Shown in pieces: positions 14,814 to 23,437 of a stretch of 64,000 nt of DNA (its first letter is position 1; every line of letters starts with the position of its first letter). A program made the translations under genes and the position numbers. Source of the stretch: Chryseobacterium sp. (GTDB lineage: Bacteria > Bacteroidota > Bacteroidia > Flavobacteriales > Weeksellaceae). The notes beneath the pieces are model-generated. The model was not told the origin of the DNA and did not search any database. It saw only the letters and a list, made by a program, of their open reading frames with translations. The stretch lies in NCBI RefSeq assembly GCF_029240215.1, contig NZ_JARBTK010000004.1:124001-188000 (forward strand), written 5' to 3'.

Positions 14814-17093
14814 ATGGAGACGCAAAAATTTAATTATGACAATAATATTGTCAGAGCATTCCTCTATGCTACAATCGTATTCGGAATCATCGGATTTATC
14901 CTGGGACTGACTGCTGCATTAATGCTTTTTTATCCCGAATTACCTGAATTTTTATTTGGAACAGATGATACGACTATTCAGAGTTTAAAAAGCGGAAACA
15001 TTCAAGGACTCATCAATTCGCAGGGAGCTTTAGGGTTTGGAAGAATCAGAATGCTTCATACAAGTGCCGTGATCTTCGCATTCGTTTGTAATTCATTTTT
15101 CTGCGGTGCATATTACAGTATGCAGAGACTTTTAAAAACCAGAATGTACAGTGATACTTTATCCTGGGTTCATTTCTGGACGTGGCAAATTATGATCATC
15201 GCTGTTGTAATCACCTTTTTAATGGGAATCAACACCTCAAAAGAATATGCAGAGCACGAATGGCCGATTGATATTTTAATTACATTTTCGTGGGTAATTT
15301 TCGGAATCAATATGTTCGGAACGATTGCCAAAAGAAGAGTAAGACACCTTTACGTGGCTATCTGGTTTTATATTGCGACTTGGATTGCAGTTGCCATGCT
15401 CCATATTTTCAACAATCTTGAAGTTCCGTTATCATTTACAGGCTGGAAATCCTACTCTGCTTATGCGGGAGTAAAAGATGCACTTGTACAATGGTGGTAC
15501 GGACACAATGCGGTAGCTTTTGTACTGACAACACCGGTTTTAGGATTGATGTATTATTTTATGCCAAAAGCAGCCAACAGACCTGTTTTTTCCTATAAAT
15601 TATCAATTATTCACTTCTGGTCACTGATTTTCGTTTATCTCTGGGCAGGTCCACATCATCTTCAATACACCGCACTTCCGGCTTGGGCTCAAGCTGTAGG
15701 AACTGGGTTTTCAATTATGCTGATTGCTCCTTCATGGGGAGGAATGCTAAATGGTCTTCTCACATTACGCGGAGCCTGGGATAAAGTAAGAGAAAATCCT
15801 ATTCTTAAATTTTTCGTAGTCGCTGTAACCTGTTATGGAATGGCAACTTTCGAAGGACCGCTTTTAGCAACAAAATCTTTAAATAAAATCGGTCATTATA
15901 CAGACTGGGTTATCGGTCACGTACATTTAGGAGCGTTAGGATGGAATGGCTTCATGGCATTCGGAGTCGTTTATTATCTGATTCCGATCATGTGGAGAAC
16001 CGAACTTTGGTCTAAAAAACTTGCCAACTGGCATTTCTGGATGGGAACTTTAGGAATTATTTTTTACGCAGTCCCGATGTATATCGCAGGATTTACCCAA
16101 GGTTTGATGTGGAAACAATTTAATCCGGACGGAACTTTATTATGGAAAAACTGGCTCGATACTGTAACTGCAATTATTCCTTATTTTAAATTAAGATTTT
16201 TAGGTGGATTATTCTATTTATGCGGAGCTGTCTTAATGGTTGTCAACGTTTACAAAACCATCAGAAAAGGTTCGTTTCAGAAAAATGTTCCTGCAGAAGC
16301 TCCGGCTTTGGCGAATGTTGGTTCATCAAGAAAAGAAGGCGAAGGCGTACATCTCTGGCTGGAAAGAACTCCTCACCTATTATCCATATTAGCTTTTATT
16401 GCTATCGCAATTGGTGGTTTGGTGGAGATCGTTCCGACATTGACTGTAAAAAGTAATTTACCTCAGATTTCAGCCGTAAAACCTTATTCACCATTAGAAC
16501 TTGAAGGAAGAGACCTCTACATCCGTGAAGGCTGTAACTCATGTCACTCGCAAATGATCAGACCTTTCCGTGATGAAGTGATGAGATTTGACGGTAAAAA
16601 CGGACAGTATTCTAAAGCAGGGGAGTTCGTTTACGACAGACCGTTTTTATGGGGATCGAAAAGAACCGGGCCAGATCTTCACAGAGAAGGCGACAGAAAC
16701 CCGGATTCATGGCACTTCAAGCATATGTATAACCCGAGAATCACTTCCGCAGGTTCAATTATGCCTCGTTTTCCTTGGTTGATTACCAATAAACTCGACC
16801 GCTCTCAGATGACTGATAAAATCAAACTAATGAAAAACACTTTCGATATACCATACACAAAAGCAGAAATTGATTCTGCTGATCGATGGGCAGATAATCA
16901 GTCGAAAGGAATCGTTAAAAGAATTTATGCCGAAGCAACCGATGTAAAAGATCAGATGGAAAAAGAAAAAGCAGCAAAAGGAAATGCTTTTATCCCGCTT
17001 GAACAAAGAGAAATCGTTGCTATGATCGCTTATCTGCAAAGATTGGGAACCGATATCAAAACGACAGACATCAAAACTGCAAGCGTAAAATAA
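14814..17093 (+). CDS. ccoN: cbb3-type cytochrome c oxidase, fused subunits I and II (CcoN-CcoO)
   Basis: The 759-residue protein joins the heme-copper catalytic subunit and the c-type cytochrome subunit of the high-affinity cbb3 oxidase in the inner membrane. The CcoN part (about residues 15-500) has some twelve helices with histidine-bearing segments 'YGHNAVAFVLTTP', 'WAGPHHLQYTALP' and 'VIGHVHLGALGWNG'. The CcoO part begins near residue 540 and carries one heme c site C574-N-S-C577-H578 in 'REGCNSCHSQMIRPF'. Such fusions are common in Bacteroidota. The ATG at 14814 gives the expected N terminus (MET...NYDNNIVRAFLY). ccoP follows 24 bp later. Confidence 0.95.
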   Translation: METQKFNYDNNIVRAFLYATIVFGIIGFILGLTAALMLFYPELPEFLFGTDDTTIQSLKSGNIQGLINSQGALGFGRIRMLHTSAVIFAFVCNSFFCGAYYSMQRLLKTRMYSDTLSWVHFWTWQIMIIAVVITFLMGINTSKEYAEHEWPIDILITFSWVIFGINMFGTIAKRRVRHLYVAIWFYIATWIAVAMLHIFNNLEVPLSFTGWKSYSAYAGVKDALVQWWYGHNAVAFVLTTPVLGLMYYFMPKAANRPVFSYKLSIIHFWSLIFVYLWAGPHHLQYTALPAWAQAVGTGFSIMLIAPSWGGMLNGLLTLRGAWDKVRENPILKFFVVAVTCYGMATFEGPLLATKSLNKIGHYTDWVIGHVHLGALGWNGFMAFGVVYYLIPIMWRTELWSKKLANWHFWMGTLGIIFYAVPMYIAGFTQGLMWKQFNPDGTLLWKNWLDTVTAIIPYFKLRFLGGLFYLCGAVLMVVNVYKTIRKGSFQKNVPAEAPALANVGSSRKEGEGVHLWLERTPHLLSILAFIAIAIGGLVEIVPTLTVKSNLPQISAVKPYSPLELEGRDLYIREGCNSCHSQMIRPFRDEVMRFDGKNGQYSKAGEFVYDRPFLWGSKRTGPDLHREGDRNPDSWHFKHMYNPRITSAGSIMPRFPWLITNKLDRSQMTDKIKLMKNTFDIPYTKAEIDSADRWADNQSKGIVKRIYAEATDVKDQMEKEKAAKGNAFIPLEQREIVAMIAYLQRLGTDIKTTDIKTASVK

Positions 17094-17117
17094 TGAATCG
17101 TAAAAATTTTTAATACA

Positions 17118-17996
17118 ATGAAAACGAGAACTCCAATTTCAATATATATTGCTGTAACATTGGGCTTAACCATTATGGCATTCGAGATGTTCACGCAGGA
17201 TTCAGGGTATCTTACATCACCGTTTTTCTGGGCATTGCTTCTTATTGTCACCATTCTTATTTTAATAATGAATTCAATAGAAGATTTGGTTGAAAATGAA
17301 AATTTTAAAAAGCTTTCTGAAGAAGAGAAACAATTGTTTCTAAAAGAAAAATCAATTCCTTACTTCCAAAAACTTTGGAATTCAGCCTTTAAAAAACAAT
17401 CTCAGTCTGAAGAAAAAGACATTCTTATCGATCACGGTTTCGACGGGATTACTGAACTTGATAATTCCTTACCCAAATGGTGGATCGGTCTTTTCTATTT
17501 CGGAATTGCTTTCTGTGCCGTTTACATGATCGCATTTGCATTTACAGATTACGCTCATCCCGAAGCAGAATATGATCAGGAAGCTAAAATGCAGCTTGCA
17601 TCCATCGCAGAATACGAAAAAAGCGCACCCGCCATCAACCTTGAAACGGCAAAATATAGTGCAGATAATATCTCAGAAGGTGAACAACTTTTCAAAACCA
17701 ACTGTGTAACCTGTCATTCTGAAGGTGGAAAAGGCGGAATAGGACCTAATCTTACCGACAAAAACTGGATTAACATCAAAGAAAAAAATGTTTTCAGAAA
17801 TGTTTTCTGGATGCTCGAAAACGGCTCACCCAACAATCCTACAATGCGACCTTTCATCAAAGAAGGAACCATCACAGGAAAAGATGCTGAGAAAATAGCC
17901 GCTTACATTTATCACATCAATCAGGAAAAAAAACCTGTTACAGAAGATCAGGGCGGTGCTGCTCCACAAGGGGAAGTTGCAAAATGGCAAGAATAA
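17118..17996 (+). CDS. ccoP: cbb3 oxidase subunit III (CcoP), single-heme form
   Basis: The 292-residue protein has two N-terminal transmembrane helices (about residues 8-25 and 35-52), a charged cytoplasmic loop, a third helix near residues 122-142 (WWIGLFYFGIAFCAVYMIAFAF) and a cytochrome c domain. Only one heme c motif is present, C196-V-T-C199-H200, with a probable methionine ligand in 'NPTMRPF'. Proteobacterial CcoP has two hemes. The product carries electrons from a periplasmic donor to CcoNO. A terminator ends the operon shortly after, so ccoG, ccoH, ccoS and ccoI are not adjacent here. Confidence 0.93.
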   Translation: MKTRTPISIYIAVTLGLTIMAFEMFTQDSGYLTSPFFWALLLIVTILILIMNSIEDLVENENFKKLSEEEKQLFLKEKSIPYFQKLWNSAFKKQSQSEEKDILIDHGFDGITELDNSLPKWWIGLFYFGIAFCAVYMIAFAFTDYAHPEAEYDQEAKMQLASIAEYEKSAPAINLETAKYSADNISEGEQLFKTNCVTCHSEGGKGGIGPNLTDKNWINIKEKNVFRNVFWMLENGSPNNPTMRPFIKEGTITGKDAEKIAAYIYHINQEKKPVTEDQGGAAPQGEVAKWQE

Positions 17997-18136
17997 ATCT
18001 CTAATAAATATATCAACTATGAAGTAAAAACCTCCATCAGAATAATGTCCCTGTTGTATCCGACTAACATCTGAAAACCTATTCACTTTTTAAATATTCT
18101 CTAAATATTTAACTTCAATAGGGGCATTTTCTATCT

Positions 18137-18167
18137 AAAACCTGTTCTCTGAGCAGGTTTTATTTTT
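18137..18167 (+). terminator. terminator of the cco operon
   Basis: AAAACCTG and CAGGTTTT pair around TTCTCTGAG and are followed by ATTTTTT. It lies 140 bp after the ccoP stop; the DNA between shows no gene. Confidence 0.75.
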
Positions 18168-18202
18168 TAGTTATTATTCAATTTAATATGATTTAAGGCG
18201 GG

Positions 18203-18219
18203 TTGGCAAACATATTGCA
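18203..18219 (+). promoter_or_regulatory. sigma-54-like promoter upstream of tamB
   Basis: TTGGCAAACATATTGCA matches the -24/-12 pattern TTGGCAcg-N4-TTGCA, with GG (18205-18206) and GC (18217-18218) exactly 12 bp apart. It faces tamB, whose start is 180 bp downstream. A 14-codon frame (18271-18315) lies in the leader. It is the only promoter-like signal I see in the 400-bp gap between ccoP and tamB. Confidence 0.5.
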
Positions 18220-18397
18220 GGTGTTTTTAACAAAAGTTTTTTTCAATAACTAAATCATAAAAAGATAATCATGAAAATATTCCTACATTCTTATTTTTCT
18301 ACTGATAAAATTTAATTCATAAACACTTATAATTAAGATAGTTTTAACACTATTATCCTTAAGAGTAATTATTTACATCAGTCTAAATCATATAAAA

Positions 18398-21300
18398 TTG
18401 AAAAGAAAAATAAACTTTAAAAAAATAATTAAAGGTATTGCGATCACGATTATTTCAATACTTGTTATCCTTATTCTCGCTATTTTCAGTCTGAGAATTC
18501 CTGCTGTTCAGAATTACGTGAAAGATAAGCTTGTCGTTTACCTTGAGAAAAAAATAAAAACAAAAGTAAGTCTCGAAAAAGTTTACATCGGTTTTCCGAA
18601 CAGTCTAGTTATGGAGAACTTGTATTTGAAAGGTCAGAATATCGATACACTTCTGGCGGTAAGAAAATTTGACGTTGGTCTCGATATGTGGAAACTGATC
18701 AATTCAAAAGCGGACATTACTTCGGTTGATCTCGAAGGCGTAAGAGCCAACGTGGTGAGGAAACCAGACGGAAAATTCAATTTTGATTACATTATTGATG
18801 CCTTTGCCACTTCAGACAAAGAAGAAAGCACATCAAAACCATTCATTATTTCACTTGATAAAATTAAACTGAAAGATATTGGTTTGACTTTTAATGATCA
18901 ACAGTCAAAAAATGACATCAAAGTTTATTTCAACTCGTTCGATACCAGAGTAAAGACATTTGATCTTCAGAATAATTCTTACGCTGTCAACGACATCAAT
19001 CTTGACGGATTAAAATTAAAACTAAAACAGGACTTTATAGAAGAAGTTGCAGATAATGTAGAACAAAAAGTAGATTCTCTCAATCAGAAAAAACCGATGA
19101 AATTAGGTTTAAGCGGAATTAAACTGACCAATTTTAACATCGATTACGGTGACGACAATACCAAAACATTTGCTAAAGTTCTCTTCAAAGAACTAAGCAC
19201 CAATATCAACGATCTTGATCTTGAAAACAAATCTTACAACGTTGGAAATGTTTATCTGACAGGCGCAAACATTAACGCCAATCTTTATCTTCCGACAGCA
19301 AACGCAAATCCTAAAGACACAAAAGCAGAATCAGATACATCAAAAAATTCAGCGAAAGAAAAAGCAATGAAAGTTCTTTTAGGAAAACTGATTCTTGATG
19401 ATGTAAAAGTCGCTTACAATAATACCGCAGTCGCTCCAACCAAAAGCGGAATGGATTTTAATCATTTGAATTTTGCAAAATTAAATCTTGATGTCCGAAA
19501 TTTTAAAATGGAAAACAATGGTTTTGCAGGAAGTGTAAAATCTGCCGAAATACAGGAAGCGAGAGGTCTGAATGTTCAGAAATTCAATACCGACTTTGTC
19601 TATGAAGCAGAACAGGCTTATTTGAAAAATTTGTATTTACAAACTCCGAAAACGGTTTTAAGAGACGAAATTATTTTAAATTACAATTCAATTGAACAAC
19701 TTTCTGCAAATCCGGGAGCTGTGAAAATTTCAGCAGACATCCGTGATTCTAAAGTTGGATTTTCAGATATTTTAAACTTGGTTCCGAGCCTGAGAAATAC
19801 TGCTCCATTCAATAAATATCCGAATTCGACTTTAAATGTCAATGCGATTTTAAAAGGAACGATTAATGATATTGCCATTCAGAATCTGAAAGTTTCCGGT
19901 TTGGATCGGTTGAAAGTTGCAGCTTCAGGAAGAATTAAAAATGCGATGAATCCTGATAATCTATATTACGATTTAAAAATTGCAGAAGTTTCTTCATCCG
20001 CTAAAACGATTTACAATTTAGTTCCGAAAAATACGATTCCGAAAAACATTACTTTACCGTCATTCTTTACAATAAAAGGAACTGCAAAAGGAACGACCAA
20101 AGTTGTGGACACCAATTTACGTCTTACTTCAACTCTCGGAAATGCCGGAATTATCGTTAAAGTTGATATGCGAAGAAAAAACCGTGAATTATATGATGTA
20201 AAAGCCAATCTTCAGAACTTACAGATCGGAAAAATTATTCAGAATAAAGATTTAGGATCAATTACTGCGCAGATTTCTGCGAAAGGAGAAAGCTTTGACT
20301 TTAAAAATGCAAATGCCAATCTTAAAGGTTTTGTTCAGTCTGCGACATACAAAGGTTACCGTTATCAGAATATGAATCTGGTTGGAAAAATCAATCGTGG
20401 AGCCTACAACGTCATTCTCAATTCAAAGGACCCGAATGCCAATTTACAATTGACAGCTTCCGGAGTGTATACCGACAAAAATCCGACTGTAAAAATCAAT
20501 GGAAACATCAATAAATTAGATTTAAATAAATTAGGATTTTACAGTTCACCAATGATCATCGCAGGAGCAATTGACGGTGATTTTAAAAGCCTGGATCCCG
20601 ATAATTTAAATGGTTATCTCAATCTTAAAGATTTTGCCGTTTCAGACACGAAAGAAGTTTATCCTATTCAGGAAGTTAATTTATTGGCTGTTTCTACGGC
20701 AGATTCCACAAAAATAAAATTCAATTCTCAGATTGCGGATGTAGAACTGAACGGAAAATATAAACTGACCCAGATTTTTGGTGCATTACAACAAACAATC
20801 AATCAGTATTATCAATTCCAGAAGCCCGGAAAAGCACAGAAAATTGATGCAGGACAGTTTTTTACTTTCAATGCAAAAATCAAAAATGATGATCTGATCA
20901 GAAAATTTGTTCCGGAATTGAAAAGCTTTGAGACGATCAATATCAACGGAAATTACAATGCAGATTCTCAGCAAATTTTAATTGACGCACAAATTCCGCA
21001 GGTTTTGTATGGAACGAATACACTTGAAAGCACTTCACTCGAAATAACTAATGAAAATCAGGCTTTACAGTATGATTTGAGTGTTGCAGCTTTAAAAAGT
21101 GAGAGTTTTGCTTTAAATAAAGTCAATATCAATGGTGATGTTGCCAACAATATTATCAATTACAACATCACGACAAAAGATGATAAAGATGTCACCCAGT
21201 TTTTAATTGCAGGAAATGCAAAATCAATGAATGACATCACCGAAATTTCATTAAATCCAAATGGTTTAAAACTGAATTATATGGATTGGACGGTTGCCGA

Positions 21301-23437
21301 AAACAATAAGATCCAAATTTTCAGTCAGGGAATTGTTGCGGATAATTTTACACTTTCCAATGCAGGAGCTGAGATTTCTTTGCAATCGGAAAGCAATTCT
21401 CCAAGCAGTCCTTTAAATGTTTCGTTAAAAGATTTTAAAATCGAAACAATTACTGAGATCATTAAAAAAGATTCTCTTTTGGCAAAAGGAACCATCAACG
21501 GAACGGCGCAACTGAGAGATTTAACCAAAAATATGACGTTCACTTCAGACATCAATGTTTCTGATCTGATCGTTTACGGAAGTCCCGTTGGAAATTTAGC
21601 GATTAAAGTCAATAATCAATCTGCTAATCTTCTGAATGCCGATATTGCGCTTTCAGGGAACAGTAATGATGTGAAAATCACAGGAAATTATAATACTTCG
21701 GCAAGTACTTTTGATTTAGATTTAGATATGAATCAGCTTCAGATGAAAACTTTACAAGGCTTTTCTATGAATGCCATTACCAATACGGAAGGCTATCTTT
21801 CCGGAGATCTAAAAATTACCGGAACGACGACTGCGCCGAAGATTTTGGGAGATTTAAAGCTGAATAATGTTGGGTTAATGATTTCACAGACTGGAAGTGA
21901 TTTTAGAAATATCAACGATAAAATAGGATTTACTAACAGAGGAATTGAATTTGACAACTTCAAGATCAACGATAAAGACGGAAATTCTCTGAATATTGAC
22001 GGACAGGTTCTGACGCAGACGTACAGAGATTTTGCATTTAATCTTGATGTGAATGCTAAAGATTTCAAGGTGGTAAATTCTGAAAAATCAAACGATGCAA
22101 TGATGTACGGAATTCTGTCTATCGACGCAGCATTGAAGGTACGTGGAAACCTCAATCTGCCAAAAGTTGACGGAAGACTTGCAGTTTCCAAAGACACCGA
22201 TTTTACTTTTGTCTTACCACAATCAAGCCCTTCTTTACAAGAAAGAGACGGAATTGTAGAATTTATTGATCAGGATCAGGTGGCTTTAAACAAAACAATC
22301 AAAGCAGATTCTATCGATACACAAAGCCCGATTAAAGGAATGGATCTGAGCGTAAACATTGAAGTCGATAAAGAAGCAAAAATGTCAATCGTTATTGATA
22401 AAGCAGCCGGAGATTTCGTCAAGCTTCAGGGTGAAGCTGATCTGACCGGTGGAATTGATCCTTCAGGAAAAACAACTTTGGTAGGAGTTTACCAAGTAGA
22501 AAAAGGAAGCTACGAAATGTCTGTAAGTGTTCTGAAAAGAAAATTTGACATCCAAAAAGGAAGTACAATCACATGGACAGGTGAACCCACAACCGCCAAT
22601 CTCGATATTACCGCAATTTATAAAACCGAAACTGCCCCGATTGATCTTGTAGAACAACAATATAATGATTCGGAACTCAACCAGTTTAAGCAGAGAATAC
22701 CATTCAATACATTGTTAATTTTGAAAGGTGAATTACTAAAACCACAAATTAGTTTTGACATTACTACAGAAGAAAAAAACAATGCAGTTTCATCACTCGT
22801 TACTGATGCTGTGGATGCTAAACTCGCTCAGCTGAGAGAAGATGAAAATGAAATGAACAAGCAAGTTTTTGCATTGCTATTACTGAATCGTTTCATTGGT
22901 GAAAATCCGTTTCAAAGCAATTCCGGGCTTTCTGCAGAAACGATGGCAAGACAAAGTGTAAGTAAAATTCTTTCTCAGCAACTGAATAATCTGGCTTCGG
23001 ATCTTATAAAAGGAGTTGATCTGAATTTTGATCTTGAATCTTCCGAAGATTACTCTACCGGAACACAAAATACCAGAACTGACCTGAACATAGGTCTGAG
23101 CAAAAGGTTATTGAATGATAGACTGAAAGTTTCTGTTGGAAGTAATTTCGGACTGGAAGGTGAAGCCCGACAAAACGAAAATACCACCAATATTGCAGGA
23201 GATGTTACGGTAGATTACAGCCTTTCACGAGACGGAAGATATATGCTTCGTGCGTACCGTAAAAATGATTATCAGGTTGCATTACAGGGACAAATCGTAG
23301 AAACGGGAGTCGGATTTATCATCACATTGGATTATGATAAATTCAGAGATATTTTCAGAAAGTCGAGAAATAATCGAAACAGGGAAAACAGAGAGAACAA
23401 GAAAAAACAGGATAACCAAGTCGTAGAGTTTAAATAA
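18398..23437 (+). CDS. tamB: TamB-like translocation and assembly module protein
   Basis: The 1679-residue protein has a single N-terminal helix (about residues 10-32, IAITIISILVILILAIFSL), an AsmA-like N-terminal region ('VYIGFPNSLVMENLYLKGQ') and a very long periplasmic beta-taco built of amphipathic strands. It ends in the DUF490/TamB domain with 'STITWTGEPTTANLDITAIYKTE', 'LNIGLSKRLLNDRL' and 'YMLRAYRKNDYQ'. It bridges the envelope and, with TamA/TamL, supports outer-membrane assembly or lipid transport. The start is TTG (18398); no ATG occurs before residue 60, and the TTG gives the positive N terminus. Its stop overlaps the tamL start by one base. Confidence 0.93.
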   Translation: MKRKINFKKIIKGIAITIISILVILILAIFSLRIPAVQNYVKDKLVVYLEKKIKTKVSLEKVYIGFPNSLVMENLYLKGQNIDTLLAVRKFDVGLDMWKLINSKADITSVDLEGVRANVVRKPDGKFNFDYIIDAFATSDKEESTSKPFIISLDKIKLKDIGLTFNDQQSKNDIKVYFNSFDTRVKTFDLQNNSYAVNDINLDGLKLKLKQDFIEEVADNVEQKVDSLNQKKPMKLGLSGIKLTNFNIDYGDDNTKTFAKVLFKELSTNINDLDLENKSYNVGNVYLTGANINANLYLPTANANPKDTKAESDTSKNSAKEKAMKVLLGKLILDDVKVAYNNTAVAPTKSGMDFNHLNFAKLNLDVRNFKMENNGFAGSVKSAEIQEARGLNVQKFNTDFVYEAEQAYLKNLYLQTPKTVLRDEIILNYNSIEQLSANPGAVKISADIRDSKVGFSDILNLVPSLRNTAPFNKYPNSTLNVNAILKGTINDIAIQNLKVSGLDRLKVAASGRIKNAMNPDNLYYDLKIAEVSSSAKTIYNLVPKNTIPKNITLPSFFTIKGTAKGTTKVVDTNLRLTSTLGNAGIIVKVDMRRKNRELYDVKANLQNLQIGKIIQNKDLGSITAQISAKGESFDFKNANANLKGFVQSATYKGYRYQNMNLVGKINRGAYNVILNSKDPNANLQLTASGVYTDKNPTVKINGNINKLDLNKLGFYSSPMIIAGAIDGDFKSLDPDNLNGYLNLKDFAVSDTKEVYPIQEVNLLAVSTADSTKIKFNSQIADVELNGKYKLTQIFGALQQTINQYYQFQKPGKAQKIDAGQFFTFNAKIKNDDLIRKFVPELKSFETININGNYNADSQQILIDAQIPQVLYGTNTLESTSLEITNENQALQYDLSVAALKSESFALNKVNINGDVANNIINYNITTKDDKDVTQFLIAGNAKSMNDITEISLNPNGLKLNYMDWTVAENNKIQIFSQGIVADNFTLSNAGAEISLQSESNSPSSPLNVSLKDFKIETITEIIKKDSLLAKGTINGTAQLRDLTKNMTFTSDINVSDLIVYGSPVGNLAIKVNNQSANLLNADIALSGNSNDVKITGNYNTSASTFDLDLDMNQLQMKTLQGFSMNAITNTEGYLSGDLKITGTTTAPKILGDLKLNNVGLMISQTGSDFRNINDKIGFTNRGIEFDNFKINDKDGNSLNIDGQVLTQTYRDFAFNLDVNAKDFKVVNSEKSNDAMMYGILSIDAALKVRGNLNLPKVDGRLAVSKDTDFTFVLPQSSPSLQERDGIVEFIDQDQVALNKTIKADSIDTQSPIKGMDLSVNIEVDKEAKMSIVIDKAAGDFVKLQGEADLTGGIDPSGKTTLVGVYQVEKGSYEMSVSVLKRKFDIQKGSTITWTGEPTTANLDITAIYKTETAPIDLVEQQYNDSELNQFKQRIPFNTLLILKGELLKPQISFDITTEEKNNAVSSLVTDAVDAKLAQLREDENEMNKQVFALLLLNRFIGENPFQSNSGLSAETMARQSVSKILSQQLNNLASDLIKGVDLNFDLESSEDYSTGTQNTRTDLNIGLSKRLLNDRLKVSVGSNFGLEGEARQNENTTNIAGDVTVDYSLSRDGRYMLRAYRKNDYQVALQGQIVETGVGFIITLDYDKFRDIFRKSRNNRNRENRENKKKQDNQVVEFK

